This document shows positions 31,496 through 41,392 of a stretch of DNA of 64,000 bases, in pieces (position 1 is the first letter of the stretch; each line of letters starts with the position of its first letter). Source of the DNA: Prochlorococcus marinus str. MIT 9314 (GTDB lineage: Bacteria; Cyanobacteriota; Cyanobacteriia; PCC-6307; Cyanobiaceae); assembly GCF_000760035.1 (NCBI RefSeq), contig NZ_JNAO01000002.1, positions 1-64,000 on the forward strand, in the 5' to 3' direction. The notes under the pieces are model-generated. The model made no database searches, had not been told where the DNA came from, and was given only the letters and a program-made list of their open reading frames with translations. Made by a program: the position numbers and the translations under genes.

Positions 31496-32014
31496 ATGAA
31501 ATTTTTCAGATTTTTAAGATTTTTTTTATGCATAACTTTTTCTTTCTTAGTTTTATCCTCTCCAGTTTTTGCTGGGGCAAATGTAGCTGTTAAGGGCGAG
31601 GGAGATGAAGTTCCAAGTTATGTAAGATCTAATATTACTGGATTTGATTTCCATGGAGAGGATCTTCATTTGTCATCTATAGCTGGAGCAGTTGCGAGAG
31701 ATGCAGATTTTAGTGACGTTGATTTACATGGGACAACCTTAACCCTATCTGATTTAAAAGGTTCTAATTTAAATGGAATCGACCTGACCGATACTCTTTC
31801 TGATCGAGTTAATTTCCAAAAAACAGATCTTAGAAATGCTGTTTTAATAAATATGATCGCATCAGGTAGCAGTTTTGCAGGAGCTCAAATAGAAGGAGCA
31901 GATTTTTCTTACGCTATTCTTGACAGCGAAGATCAAAGAAATCTTTGTGAAATTGCTGATGGAATCAATCCAACAACAGGCGTTTCAACCAGAGAAAGTC
32001 TTGAGTGTAGTTAG
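31496..32014 (+). CDS. Secreted pentapeptide-repeat protein (thylakoid lumen type)
   Basis: 172 residues. Signal peptide ending Pro-Val-Phe-Ala-Gly near 27. Residues about 50-140 show the A(D/N)LXX repeat pattern (Asp-Phe-His-Gly-Glu, Asp-Leu-His-Leu-Ser, Ala-Asp-Phe-Ser-Asp, Asn-Leu-Asn-Gly-Ile and others), forming a right-handed beta helix. Two cysteines in the C-terminal extension could be bonded. Lumenal or periplasmic, role unknown. Confidence 0.85.
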   Translation: MKFFRFLRFFLCITFSFLVLSSPVFAGANVAVKGEGDEVPSYVRSNITGFDFHGEDLHLSSIAGAVARDADFSDVDLHGTTLTLSDLKGSNLNGIDLTDTLSDRVNFQKTDLRNAVLINMIASGSSFAGAQIEGADFSYAILDSEDQRNLCEIADGINPTTGVSTRESLECS

Positions 32015-32037
32015 AACAAAAACCAAAAGTAAACTCC

Positions 32038-32391
32038 TCATAAATAAACTTTCTTACCATTATTAAATTTGTAAATCCTTTGTTCATAATCTTGAAATAT
32101 CATTTCACCATTTAATTTGGATTTCTTAAATTTTGAAAGCCTTGCTCTGTGAATATTAGATTTCCTATTAATATTTTCTTCGTCATCATAACTCCCAATA
32201 TAGATATTTATATTAGGGTTTGAAAAGGTTTTTTCTTCCTCTCTTAAAAAAATTCTTTCAATATTTGTTTGCGTGCTTTGAAGTTTATTTTTAAATTTAT
32301 TTAATTTTAAGTTCTTTGATTTTTTAGATTTAATTTTTTTGTAGACCCAAAAAATAACTCCTAAAATTAGAAAAAATAAAAATATATTCAT
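32038..32391 (-). CDS. Hypothetical membrane-anchored basic protein
   Basis: 117 residues. One N-terminal helix (2-18) is followed by a Lys/Asn/Arg-rich region with an Arg-Ala-Arg-Leu-Ser-Lys-Phe-Lys-Lys patch near 83-91. Its upstream neighbour on this strand (32395-32586) ends 3 bp before it. No family recognised. Confidence 0.5.
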   Translation of the reverse strand: MNIFLFFLILGVIFWVYKKIKSKKSKNLKLNKFKNKLQSTQTNIERIFLREEEKTFSNPNINIYIGSYDDEENINRKSNIHRARLSKFKKSKLNGEMIFQDYEQRIYKFNNGKKVYL

Positions 32392-32394
32392 TAA

Positions 32395-32586
32395 CTATTT
32401 AATTTTTATTTTAATATCTACGCCTAAGTTACTTTTAGTAGTTAATATTTCTTTCCTTAAGATTCCATAAGTAAAAATTCTAGATAAAGTTTTCAAAGAT
32501 TTAAAAACCAAAAAAACAGTAAATAAAAAGAAAACAATAATATTTTCTACAAGAATATTTTTATTTTTATTATCTAAATTGCTCAT
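32395..32586 (-). CDS. Small membrane protein
   Basis: 63 residues with one transmembrane helix at about 13-31 and a basic remainder. It overlaps no other gene and is 3 bp upstream of the basic membrane protein gene; the pair probably forms one transcript, perhaps with the PfkB gene 16 bp further upstream. Unknown. Confidence 0.5.
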   Translation of the reverse strand: MSNLDNKNKNILVENIIVFFLFTVFLVFKSLKTLSRIFTYGILRKEILTTKSNLGVDIKIKIK

Positions 32587-32602
32587 GTAAGAGTTAATTC
32601 AA

Positions 32603-33472
32603 TTATTTTTCATCATTATTTGCATATGGTCCGAAAAATTCACTAGCGTCTCTTCCCATTACTTTAGCAAGATTTAAACTTTTATCTATATCCCATTTAG
32701 ATGCCATTCCATAAAGAATACCCGCAGCAAAAGAATCACCACATCCATAAGAATCAACTTTTAGTTTGTTGTTTTTAAGAGCCTTATATCTTCCTCCTGG
32801 GAATATAATGCCTCCCTTCTCTCCCTCGGTTTTAATAGTATATTTGGGTTTTAACGATAATTCAGAAAAAGAAAAAACTTCTCCGGGATCAAGATTACTG
32901 CCTATTAATCCATCTAAAAGAACATTTGAATTATTAATTGTATTTAATCCTACCCTTGGTGTTGTACACAGTATTGAAGCCGATCTAGCCATTTTAAAAA
33001 TCTCTGAATCAGATGCAGTAATAAAAATTCCGTCCATTTTTTTTAAAATGTTCCATTCTAAATTGTCTTTATGAGTTGGAGCTAACCTTTCTCCAATAAC
33101 TGTTATTGCTCTTTCACCTTGAGAGTCAATTAAACTAAATCCTCTTCTAGTTGGTTTATCACGCCAAGCTACATGTAACTTAATTCCCATATTTGAGAGA
33201 ATCTTGAAACACTTATCTCCATAATCATCATTACCTAATGAAGTAAAAAAATGAATTTGGTTTGAAGTTAAATCAGAAAGTATTTTCGCGATAATAGATC
33301 CACCACCAGCTGGATAATCAAGTGACTTTTCAGAATGAGAAATGACTCCTGGTTTTGGTAATTGATCAACCTTTAAAAAATTTATCCACTCAACATGACC
33401 AACAACGGCAAAATTTAAATTTCCTTTTTTAAATTTATAGTCTTCAACTTTATTATTCTTTTCAACAACCAT
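32603..33472 (-). CDS. PfkB-family carbohydrate kinase
   Basis: 289 residues. Contains the two PfkB signatures: the N-terminal Tyr-Pro-Ala-Gly-Gly-Gly-Ser (near residues 52-58) and the C-terminal Gly-Cys-Gly-Asp-Ser-Phe-Ala-Ala-Gly with the catalytic Asp (near 244-252). Members phosphorylate sugars, nucleosides or similar alcohols with ATP. No neighbour indicates the substrate. Confidence 0.88.
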   Translation of the reverse strand: MVVEKNNKVEDYKFKKGNLNFAVVGHVEWINFLKVDQLPKPGVISHSEKSLDYPAGGGSIIAKILSDLTSNQIHFFTSLGNDDYGDKCFKILSNMGIKLHVAWRDKPTRRGFSLIDSQGERAITVIGERLAPTHKDNLEWNILKKMDGIFITASDSEIFKMARSASILCTTPRVGLNTINNSNVLLDGLIGSNLDPGEVFSFSELSLKPKYTIKTEGEKGGIIFPGGRYKALKNNKLKVDSYGCGDSFAAGILYGMASKWDIDKSLNLAKVMGRDASEFFGPYANNDEK

Positions 33473-33513
33473 AAGCTTTTAAATACTATTATTAAAAGAA
33501 ATATTTTTGACAA

Positions 33514-33885
33514 GTGAATTCATTTAACATTTTAAAAGATAATAAACAGATACTATCTTTTCTTTACCTTTTTCTATCAATTTTGGGGGCTGTTCTGCCA
33601 ATGTTGGCAAATTTCGAATTTGCTAGGGAATATGGAAACAGCTTTGATATAAATAACTTCATTTCTTTAGCGAATTCAAACCCTGCAGCTCAGTCAATTT
33701 CTAGAGACTTATTAGTAGGTGCAAGCGCTATTTTTATATGGATAGTAAATGAATCAAAAAAGCTAAACATGAAGAATATGTGGGTTGTATACATTGGAAC
33801 TTTTCTTATAGCCTTCGCATTTTCTGCCCCTTTTTTCTTATTTCTAAGAGAGAGAAGAATTATTGAATTAGAAAAGATTAATTAA
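33514..33885 (+). CDS. DUF2834-family membrane protein
   Basis: 123 residues from a GTG start (no earlier ATG in frame). Three helices (about 13-33, 66-82, 90-110) with a Phe-x-x-Asn-x-Phe-Ile-Ser...Ser-Arg-Asp-Leu segment in the first loop, fitting DUF2834. Its end overlaps the MFS gene end by 4 bp on the opposite strand. Function unknown. Confidence 0.65.
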   Translation: MNSFNILKDNKQILSFLYLFLSILGAVLPMLANFEFAREYGNSFDINNFISLANSNPAAQSISRDLLVGASAIFIWIVNESKKLNMKNMWVVYIGTFLIAFAFSAPFFLFLRERRIIELEKIN

Positions 33886-35111
33886 AATAATCTCTTAAAT
33901 AGAATTGTAAATGCAATAAAGCAACAACAAGAAATTGAAAGCCAGATTATTGAAGCATAACCAAATAGATCTAATATGCGTCCTGAAATAAATGGTCCAA
34001 AAAAATAACCCATAGCAAAACATTGTGATAGTAAAGCAAGTGCAAAACCTTTTTTATTTGAAGGAGCTATTCTGAAAACGACATCTGTTGATGTTGGAAG
34101 AAATGAAGCAGTCCCTAAACTTACTAAAATCAATGCCAAAGAAATTAAATAAAACGCTGGGATATTTAAATAACTAGAAATAAATAATAAAAATGAAGCG
34201 AAAGAGAAATTTATTAAACTAAATTTCAAGCCAAATAATCTTTCTTTTTTGGATATCCAAGAACCGACAGGCCATTGTAAAAACAACAATAAAATTAACT
34301 GAATAGAAATTATAAGACTAATAATTTCTTTGCTCAATGCATTGCGATATACTCCACCTTTAACAAGATCCAGAGGCAAAGTTACTTGTATCAAGGCTAA
34401 AGAGGTAGTTATCAATAAAATAGATAAAATTATTATTGTTGAATTTTTATTCCATTTCAATTGTCCCTGATTAATTGGATCTACTAATTTTTTTTGAAAA
34501 TTTTCTAAGTTTCTTTTTATAGAAGAACTATTTCTAGATATTAAATACGTGATAACTAACATGCAAAATATATCATTTATAAATATTGATTTAGAATACA
34601 AAAAACTCGTCATATACCCCCCTAAGAATACCCCTAGAAATATTCCTAAAGCTTCCGAACTTCTAACAAGGGCATAAGCTTTACGTGTTTCGATAGGATG
34701 ACAAAAATAGGGCACCCCAAACTCGGCAGCAGGCCAATATATTCCTGCAGCAGCCCCAACAAGTGATTGTCCAATTATGTACAAAAAAGTATCTCTTGAA
34801 AAAATGAGGCATAAGCTAGCGGCAATACTTAGTATTGAAGAAGTAATTATCGGAAATTGTATTTTTCCCGTTTTATTAAGATAATTACCTGTAAAGAGTC
34901 TTGTTACGGTTCCAATTATTGCTGAAATGGTAAATCCCAGGCCAATATCTGTCGCCGATAATCCTAGATTATTAAAAATAAGTGATGTTAAATAAATAAC
35001 ACCTCCTGCTCCAAATGCAGCGAAAAATCTTATCTTGGTTATTAACCTCAAATGATAAGGAAATTGAATCCACCAATTTTTGCTAATTTGTAAACTATTT
35101 GGACTAATCAC
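33882..35111 (-). CDS. MFS transporter
   Basis: 409 residues, about twelve helices. Motif A-like Gly-Asn-Tyr-Leu-Asn-Lys-Thr-Gly-Lys (near residues 74-82) between helices 2 and 3 marks the major facilitator superfamily. GTG start at 35109-35111; there is no ATG in the first 60 codons. Substrate unknown. Divergent from the hydrolase gene with only 2 bp between the two GTG starts. Confidence 0.85.
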   Translation of the reverse strand: MISPNSLQISKNWWIQFPYHLRLITKIRFFAAFGAGGVIYLTSLIFNNLGLSATDIGLGFTISAIIGTVTRLFTGNYLNKTGKIQFPIITSSILSIAASLCLIFSRDTFLYIIGQSLVGAAAGIYWPAAEFGVPYFCHPIETRKAYALVRSSEALGIFLGVFLGGYMTSFLYSKSIFINDIFCMLVITYLISRNSSSIKRNLENFQKKLVDPINQGQLKWNKNSTIIILSILLITTSLALIQVTLPLDLVKGGVYRNALSKEIISLIISIQLILLLFLQWPVGSWISKKERLFGLKFSLINFSFASFLLFISSYLNIPAFYLISLALILVSLGTASFLPTSTDVVFRIAPSNKKGFALALLSQCFAMGYFFGPFISGRILDLFGYASIIWLSISCCCFIAFTILFKRLF

Positions 35112-35113
35112 TA

Positions 35114-36664
35114 GTGAAATACATTTTTATAATTTTTTTTAGTTTTTGTGGTTTATTTTTTAATAATGGTTTAAGAGCTGCTGAAAAGATAAATATTAAG
35201 TTTGAAGAGATGGAAATCCCTCTTACTATAGAACAATTATCAAAATTAGAAAAATACAAAGATGATTCAACAGAATTAATAGATTGGTTAAAAAAAAATG
35301 GATTTATAAGAGTTTTTGAATTATCAAAATTTTTAGAATTTCCAGTTTTCAAAGAAGAGGGATTAAATAGAGAAATATTAAGAAGTTGGATAGGGCGTAA
35401 AATTCTTACAGAATTAAGCAAAAGCATTGAAGTTCCAAATGACAATAATGGAACAGAAATATATAACACTATAGAAAATTTATTAGATCAAAAAAAAGAA
35501 GTTTCAACTTTAGACATCATAAAGGCATTACCATCAGATGAAATTTCACTAGATATTGATAATTTAATTTTAATAATTTCATCTTGGAAAAATGAATTAT
35601 CAATGCAACAAGAACTGTTGTCCAAATTAAATCAACTTGAAAGAACTAAACAAAATGCCTTTAAAAATACTGAAAAAAAATCAAATCAAGATCTTATTAA
35701 AATTGAAAAAAAAATTTTTGCTCCTCACCGAGTGAAACCTTTTGAAATTAAAATATGGAAAAGCAATCAAACAAATGAAGATAAAGAATTGATAATCTTT
35801 ATGCCAGGACTTGGAGGCGAAATTAATAATTTCAAATGGATAGGCAACGAATTAGCAAAAAGGGGGTGGCCAATATTATTCATAGATCATAGAGGGAGTA
35901 ATTTAGAATCATTCATAGAAGTACTCGAAGGCAAGGAAACGATACCAGGAAGTGCAGACTTTTTCTTGTATAGAATTAAAGATTTAGATGCTGTATTAAA
36001 AGCTCATGAAAATGGAGAATTTGGTATACCTAATGATTCTTATATTTTAATGGGGCATTCACTTGGCGCTTTAATAGCACTTTTATATGAAGGTAATAAA
36101 CCTACTGATCAACTAGAGGATAAATGTGATTCGGCATTAAAAGACTTTGCGGTAACAAATCTATCAAAATTACTTCAATGTCAGTTGAGTGAAATACCAT
36201 TCCCTAAGAAAAGTAACACTAATAAGGCCAGTGCCATAGTAGGTTTTAATTCATTTGGGAGTCTAGTATGGCCAAAAGAAAATAGTACAGGCATTAAAGC
36301 ACCAACTCTTCTAATAGGTGGTACTTATGACCTTATTACACCGTTAATGAATGAACAATTTAGAGTTTTTTATGCGTTAGATAATCCATCAAATAGATTT
36401 CTAATTATTGAAGGAGCAAGTCATTTCTCTCCAATAAGAATTAATAAAAGCTATGAAGAAAATAATGACCTCTTCAAAATAAGTGAATCTTTTATTGGTT
36501 CAGAGCCAACATTAGTACAAGATTTATCTACGAAATTTATAGTTGAATTTTTAAAAAATATAAAAAACCGAAAGATGCCTACAGTAATTAAAAACCAAAG
36601 AGATTTGGGACTTGATTTCCATCTTTTAGATCTTGAAACAATAAAAGAAATTTCCGAAAATTAG
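35114..36664 (+). CDS. Secreted alpha/beta hydrolase with DUF1400 domain
   Basis: 516 residues. GTG start followed by a good signal peptide (1-22, Leu-Arg-Ala-Ala). Residues about 25-160 form the DUF1400 domain typical of cyanobacterial hydrolases. The hydrolase part has Gly-His-Ser-Leu-Gly with the nucleophile Ser (near 317), an Asp in Gly-Gly-Thr-Tyr-Asp (near 400-404) and His in Gly-Ala-Ser-His-Phe (near 437). Likely a lipase or esterase outside the cytoplasm. Confidence 0.88.
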   Translation: MKYIFIIFFSFCGLFFNNGLRAAEKINIKFEEMEIPLTIEQLSKLEKYKDDSTELIDWLKKNGFIRVFELSKFLEFPVFKEEGLNREILRSWIGRKILTELSKSIEVPNDNNGTEIYNTIENLLDQKKEVSTLDIIKALPSDEISLDIDNLILIISSWKNELSMQQELLSKLNQLERTKQNAFKNTEKKSNQDLIKIEKKIFAPHRVKPFEIKIWKSNQTNEDKELIIFMPGLGGEINNFKWIGNELAKRGWPILFIDHRGSNLESFIEVLEGKETIPGSADFFLYRIKDLDAVLKAHENGEFGIPNDSYILMGHSLGALIALLYEGNKPTDQLEDKCDSALKDFAVTNLSKLLQCQLSEIPFPKKSNTNKASAIVGFNSFGSLVWPKENSTGIKAPTLLIGGTYDLITPLMNEQFRVFYALDNPSNRFLIIEGASHFSPIRINKSYEENNDLFKISESFIGSEPTLVQDLSTKFIVEFLKNIKNRKMPTVIKNQRDLGLDFHLLDLETIKEISEN

Positions 36665-37683
36665 TACTCTATTCGTGGATCTAAATAAGCGATTAATATA
36701 TCTACGAAGAGATTTAAAGAGACTATGAGCATAGAGGTAAAAATTACAATTCCTTGAACCAAGGTATAGTCTCTTTGAGAAATAGCTTCATGTAATCTTA
36801 AAGCTATACCTGGCCATGAAAAAGTTACCTCGAATAACAAAGCACCTCCTGCTAATGAGGCCATAGTCAAGCCAGAAATAGTGACAATTGGCAATAGTGC
36901 ATTAGGCAATGCATGGTTCAAAAATATTTTTTTCCTTGATATTCCTCTACAAATAGCAGCATTTACATAATCACTTTTTAATGTCTTATCCAAATTTACT
37001 CTTAATGAGCGACTGAATATACCACTTAATAAAAAGCCAAGGGTAATCGAAGGAAGTGCGATATGATAAAGACTATCTTTTAGAGCAATAATATTATTTG
37101 AAAGAATACTATCTAAAACCAGAAAACCTGTTATTTGAGGTTGTTGCTGAAATATTGGAAATCTACCTCCAATTGGGGAAATATTAAAAAGAACAGAAAA
37201 TAATAATTGCGCTAGCATTGCACCCCAAAAAGGAGGTATCGCGTATGTGGCAATTCCTAATATTCTCGCAATATAATCAATCTTTTTCCCTCTATTTCTT
37301 AAGCCAATTAATCCCAATGGGAATCCTATTAGTGTGGCACTTAATATTGAAAAGAATCCAAGCTCAATACTTGCAGGCAATGACTTAATAATAATATTTA
37401 GGACTGGCTCTTGAGTACTAAGAGATTGGCCAAAATCTAAGTGCAATATATTTTTAATATATGAAAAATATTGATTTATTAAAGGTTCATTTAGCCCCAA
37501 TTTATTTCTAAGAAATTCCCTAGAAACCTCATCTGCACCAGATCCAAGTATGGCATCGACAGGATCGCCGGGAGCAACTCTTAATAAAATAAAAACTAAT
37601 GAAGAAATTATCCATAACATTATCGGTATTAATAAAATTTTTAATAAGGAATAATTTAGTAATTTATTTAAATTTCTAGTCAT
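36661..37683 (-). CDS. Peptide-type ABC transporter permease (DppB-like)
   Basis: 340 residues, six helices, with the Val-Ala-Pro-Gly-Asp-Pro-Val segment near residue 35-41 and the coupling loop Ala-Ala-x-Cys-Arg-Gly-Ile near 242 that mark DppB/OppB proteins. Its start overlaps the end of the binding protein gene. The second permease and the ATPases are not in this window. Confidence 0.9.
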   Translation of the reverse strand: MTRNLNKLLNYSLLKILLIPIMLWIISSLVFILLRVAPGDPVDAILGSGADEVSREFLRNKLGLNEPLINQYFSYIKNILHLDFGQSLSTQEPVLNIIIKSLPASIELGFFSILSATLIGFPLGLIGLRNRGKKIDYIARILGIATYAIPPFWGAMLAQLLFSVLFNISPIGGRFPIFQQQPQITGFLVLDSILSNNIIALKDSLYHIALPSITLGFLLSGIFSRSLRVNLDKTLKSDYVNAAICRGISRKKIFLNHALPNALLPIVTISGLTMASLAGGALLFEVTFSWPGIALRLHEAISQRDYTLVQGIVIFTSMLIVSLNLFVDILIAYLDPRIEY

Positions 37684-39247
37684 TAATTAACTGAAGATCA
37701 CTCAATGAAATTATTCCTGCACCATTAAAAATAGGTTTTGAAATTTTATTTTGAGACCATGCTTTTTGAGAGGATATCCAAATAGGAATATAAGGTATTG
37801 AACTCGCTGCTATTTTTTCAATTTCAATAAGTTTTTTTAATCTTTTAATTCCACTTATTTCTTCACTTTCAAGAAATAAACTTTCCACTTTATTAGATCC
37901 CCAAAAACTACCGCTGTAGACTGATTCACCTTTTTTACATATACCATCAACTATTTCATTACAACTTAAAAGAGGGGTAAGATATGCTTCTGGATCTGAA
38001 TAAGCTCCAGTCCAATCAAGAATAACTGCAGTATAAATTCCTAAACTTAGATTTTTATAAACTGTTGTCGATTCTACTCCATTTAGTTCAATATCAATAC
38101 AATCATTCAAAGAATTTTTAATTTCTTGCTGCCATGTCAGAGCAATAAGCTTGTCAGCTGGCACATTAGATCTATAAGTAAGAGGTATTTTCAGAATATT
38201 TCCATCACAATAGTTTTCTTTTTGCAATAACCTTCTCGCTTCTAAATAATCATATTTAGGCCATAGTTCTTGATTATCTTTTTTTAATATCGGAGGGATA
38301 ATTGATCTAGTTGGCTTCCTTAATCCATAACTTATTTTCTCACTAATTAATTTTCTATTAAGACTTTTTGCCAAAGCAAGTCTTAAATTACGATTACTTA
38401 AGGGATAAGAACTAGTTTTAAGACTTATAAAACTTAATTCAGTAAAAGGGCTATTACCTTCTTTAAACTGTTTATTTTTGCTTAAATTATTTAGACTTTT
38501 TCTCTGACTATCATCAATAGAGTTTGATAAGAGCACATCAATCTGTTTACTTTTTAAAGCCCCAAAAAGAGATGATGAATTTGAATAACCCACAAAATTT
38601 ATGCCCTTATTTAAGGGTTTTTCACCCCAATAATTCAAATGTGGATCAATTGATTGAACTTCATTAGAAAAACTGGTCAGCACATACTTGCCAGTACCAA
38701 CAAATTTTTCATTTAGAAACTTATCAGAATATTCTTTGTAAAATGTAGGAGATATTGGAGTTAAATTTACTGAAGTAAGTAGACCATTTAAAGAACTTGA
38801 TGGTTTATTCAAATTTATAATGACTGAATATTCACTCGGGGTTTCTATTGATTTAATCTTGTTTCCTAAAATATAATTCATCGTTCCAATTCTTTTGAAT
38901 CTATCAAAAGAAAACTTTATTGCATTTGAGTTAAATAAAGTTCCATCGTGAAAAAAAACATTTTTTCTTAAATTGATAATTATTTGAAGTTTATCCTTTG
39001 AAATAATTGGCATCCCCGATGCCAATTCAGGTATTAATTCACCGTTAGAATTTAATTCATATAATGTGTCTCCTAGAGAACTGATTAATTGAATTGCTTT
39101 AAGAGTATTAGCTCTAGCTGGATCTAAAGATTCAATTTTCCCAGAACTTGCTACTATGATTTTTTTAGATATTCTTTTTGAGCGGCAAGAAGTCTGTAAA
39201 AAAGAAATTAAAAAAATGAGTATTGATAAAACGACTTTTTTTTTCAT
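37676..39247 (-). CDS. Peptide-type ABC transporter substrate-binding lipoprotein
   Basis: 523 residues from the ATG at 39245-39247 (a TTG three codons upstream is less likely). Signal peptide with lipobox Leu-Gln-Thr-Ser-Cys near residue 21. DppA/OppA family (SBP_bac_5) with the Glu-Ser/Ala-x-Asp-Pro-Ala opening and the long two-lobed fold. Overlaps the permease gene by 8 bp. In picocyanobacteria such systems may carry peptides or other compounds; substrate not shown. Confidence 0.9.
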   Translation of the reverse strand: MKKKVVLSILIFLISFLQTSCRSKRISKKIIVASSGKIESLDPARANTLKAIQLISSLGDTLYELNSNGELIPELASGMPIISKDKLQIIINLRKNVFFHDGTLFNSNAIKFSFDRFKRIGTMNYILGNKIKSIETPSEYSVIINLNKPSSSLNGLLTSVNLTPISPTFYKEYSDKFLNEKFVGTGKYVLTSFSNEVQSIDPHLNYWGEKPLNKGINFVGYSNSSSLFGALKSKQIDVLLSNSIDDSQRKSLNNLSKNKQFKEGNSPFTELSFISLKTSSYPLSNRNLRLALAKSLNRKLISEKISYGLRKPTRSIIPPILKKDNQELWPKYDYLEARRLLQKENYCDGNILKIPLTYRSNVPADKLIALTWQQEIKNSLNDCIDIELNGVESTTVYKNLSLGIYTAVILDWTGAYSDPEAYLTPLLSCNEIVDGICKKGESVYSGSFWGSNKVESLFLESEEISGIKRLKKLIEIEKIAASSIPYIPIWISSQKAWSQNKISKPIFNGAGIISLSDLQLIND

Positions 39248-39264
39248 GTTTTTCAATTACTTAA

Positions 39265-39537
39265 TTATTCTGAAAAATTATTAGAGCAAAAAATTTGTAA
39301 GGTTATTTGACTTATCTCTAAAGCAAATGTTTTTTTAGAATTACAAGCAAAAGGCCACTCTCTTACCCAACAAATTTTCTTACCTATATTTATACCAATT
39401 ACTTGAAAAGTCTTATTGCTATTTTTAATTTTTACACAAGCACCTTTATAAAGGTTTTCAGAACAAATTAAATTATTTTTTTGATTTTTATTGTCCAATA
39501 TTTTTGAATGAATCATTAAGGTATTAAAACCAACCAC
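39265..39537 (-). CDS. Hypothetical protein with four cysteines
   Basis: 90 residues from a GTG at 39535-39537; an ATG at 39516 gives 83. The central Gly-Ala-Cys-Val-Lys-Ile-Lys-Asn and Cys-Trp-Val-Arg-Glu-Trp-Pro segments suggest a small beta-barrel. Located 17 bp upstream of the binding-protein gene on the same strand. Function unknown. Confidence 0.55.
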   Translation of the reverse strand: MVGFNTLMIHSKILDNKNQKNNLICSENLYKGACVKIKNSNKTFQVIGINIGKKICWVREWPFACNSKKTFALEISQITLQIFCSNNFSE

Positions 39538-39586
39538 TTACTTTCTTCGGTTTAACAAGCCATTAAGAAATTTGCAAACTATTTTT

Positions 39587-40888
39587 TTAAATACAACTTA
39601 ATTGACTTGCAATAATTTTAACTTCATTTAGCGAATTTATTTCATCTTTCGATTTCTCAAAATCTCCATTATTCACCTCATGCGTAATAACAACAATTTC
39701 TGCTTTGTCCTCACTGGCATCAAGTTGAACAATTGATTCGATTGATACATTATTCTTTCCAAAAATATCTCCAATCTTTCCTATGACACCTGGACTATCA
39801 AGACAAATAATTCTAAGGTAATTTTTTTTGTTTATTTGTGAAGATTCTATGATATGACAGGTTCTCCAGAAATCAAAAGATAACAATGGATCGACCGAAT
39901 TATTATTTTTTACTGAGGCGGCATGCAGATTTAATATATCTGATACTACAGATGCAGCAGTTGGGCCACTTCCTGCACCTGGACCATACAACATTATCTC
40001 TCCTAGAGGATCAGCCTCTATCAATAAGGCATTGTTAACTTCCTTAACTGTTGCCAATGGATGAGATTTTGGAATCAAAGAAGGTCCTACCCAAATATTC
40101 AAAGCAAGTGAATTATTACTATTTGTTTGTACCCTTTCGGAGAGCGCTAAAAGTTTAATTTCAAATCCTAATTTATTGGCATATTCGATATCCTTGAGAT
40201 TAATTTTACTAATACCCTCAGAATGTATCTCCTCTCTTTTGATTTTACCTCCAAATGCGAGTTCACTAAGGATTGAAATCTTATCAGCAGCATCATGCCC
40301 CTCAACATCTGCAGTTGGATCAAATTCTGCGTAACCAAGGCTTTGGGCCAATTTTAAAGTCTCCTTATAATCTGCTTTTTCATTTGCCATCTTTGAAAGA
40401 ATAAAATTTGTTGTGCCATTTATTATCCCAACCATTTTTTTTATAATGTTACTTTTTAATGATCTTTTTAAGGGTTCAATTATTGGAATCCCCCCGCAAA
40501 CAGCTGCTTCTGACAATATATACACTCCTTCTTTAGATGCAGTTTTATATATTTCTTCTCCATATCTTGCAATCACTGCTTTGTTTGCGGTAACAACAGA
40601 TTTACCTAATTTTAATGATTGCAAAATAATTTCTTTCGCTAAATCAATCCCACCCATTACTTCAACAATTACATCTATAGATGGGTCATTAATTAATTTA
40701 AATGGATCATCAATTAACAAATTATTATCTAGCTCAATATCTCTTTTTTTATTAAGATCTTTAACTGCTATTTTTGAAATTTCTATTTCTTTTAGAATTG
40801 GATGTGAATCAAGTTCAGAAGTTAATATTTTATAAATCCCTGAACCTACAGTTCCAAAACCTACAATACCAATTTTGCATTTTCTCAT
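39587..40888 (-). CDS. hom: Homoserine dehydrogenase
   Basis: 433 residues, normal length. N-terminal Rossmann motif Gly-Phe-Gly-Thr-Val-Gly-Ser-Gly (near 10-17), the Thr-Ala-Asn-Lys-Ala segment (near 100) and the signature Gly-x-Asp-Ala-Ala-Asp-Lys (near 197-204) are present. A C-terminal ACT domain (about 350-433) suggests feedback regulation by threonine. Converts aspartate semialdehyde to homoserine for threonine and methionine. Confidence 0.96.
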   Translation of the reverse strand: MRKCKIGIVGFGTVGSGIYKILTSELDSHPILKEIEISKIAVKDLNKKRDIELDNNLLIDDPFKLINDPSIDVIVEVMGGIDLAKEIILQSLKLGKSVVTANKAVIARYGEEIYKTASKEGVYILSEAAVCGGIPIIEPLKRSLKSNIIKKMVGIINGTTNFILSKMANEKADYKETLKLAQSLGYAEFDPTADVEGHDAADKISILSELAFGGKIKREEIHSEGISKINLKDIEYANKLGFEIKLLALSERVQTNSNNSLALNIWVGPSLIPKSHPLATVKEVNNALLIEADPLGEIMLYGPGAGSGPTAASVVSDILNLHAASVKNNNSVDPLLSFDFWRTCHIIESSQINKKNYLRIICLDSPGVIGKIGDIFGKNNVSIESIVQLDASEDKAEIVVITHEVNNGDFEKSKDEINSLNEVKIIASQLSCI

Positions 40889-40933
40889 TGTTTTATTTCT
40901 TTTTACTTTGAATTTAATTTTATATTATTAGAC

Positions 40934-41353
40934 CTACAAAAATTCATTTGCTTGAGACTGCATTTTCAATAAAATATTTAAAAAACCATTTGATCGTGAA
41001 GGGGTTAAGCTTGCTTTCAAACCAGTATCTTCAATAAATTTCTTATCTATTTCAACAACTTCTTTTGGTGTCAACTCATTTAATCCACTTATTAGAAAGG
41101 CCAACAAACCCTTTGTGATGAGAGCATCAGAATATCCTTCCCAAAATAATTTACCAGATTTAATATTTGCCTTAACAAAAACTTCTGAAACGCATCCCTT
41201 AACTTTATTTTCTTCAACAAGGATTTCATTATCTGGTTCATTCAATTTTTTGCCTAACCACAAAATATATTCATATTTCCTTTTTGGATCCTCTGATTTC
41301 TTCAACTTTTCTACTAATTTTGATAAATTATTGTATTTTTCCTGATTTTCCAT
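40934..41353 (-). CDS. sufE: SufE cysteine-desulfuration protein
   Basis: 139 residues. The sulphur-accepting Cys is in Lys-Val-Lys-Gly-Cys-Val-Ser-Glu-Val (near residue 49), followed by the SufE pattern Phe-Trp-Glu-Gly-Tyr-Ser-Asp-Ala. It stimulates cysteine desulfurase SufS in iron-sulphur cluster assembly. Located upstream of hom on the same strand. Confidence 0.92.
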   Translation of the reverse strand: MENQEKYNNLSKLVEKLKKSEDPKRKYEYILWLGKKLNEPDNEILVEENKVKGCVSEVFVKANIKSGKLFWEGYSDALITKGLLAFLISGLNELTPKEVVEIDKKFIEDTGLKASLTPSRSNGFLNILLKMQSQANEFL

Positions 41354-41392
41354 TTTTTAAAACTATGAACTAATCAATTTATGAACCTCCTA

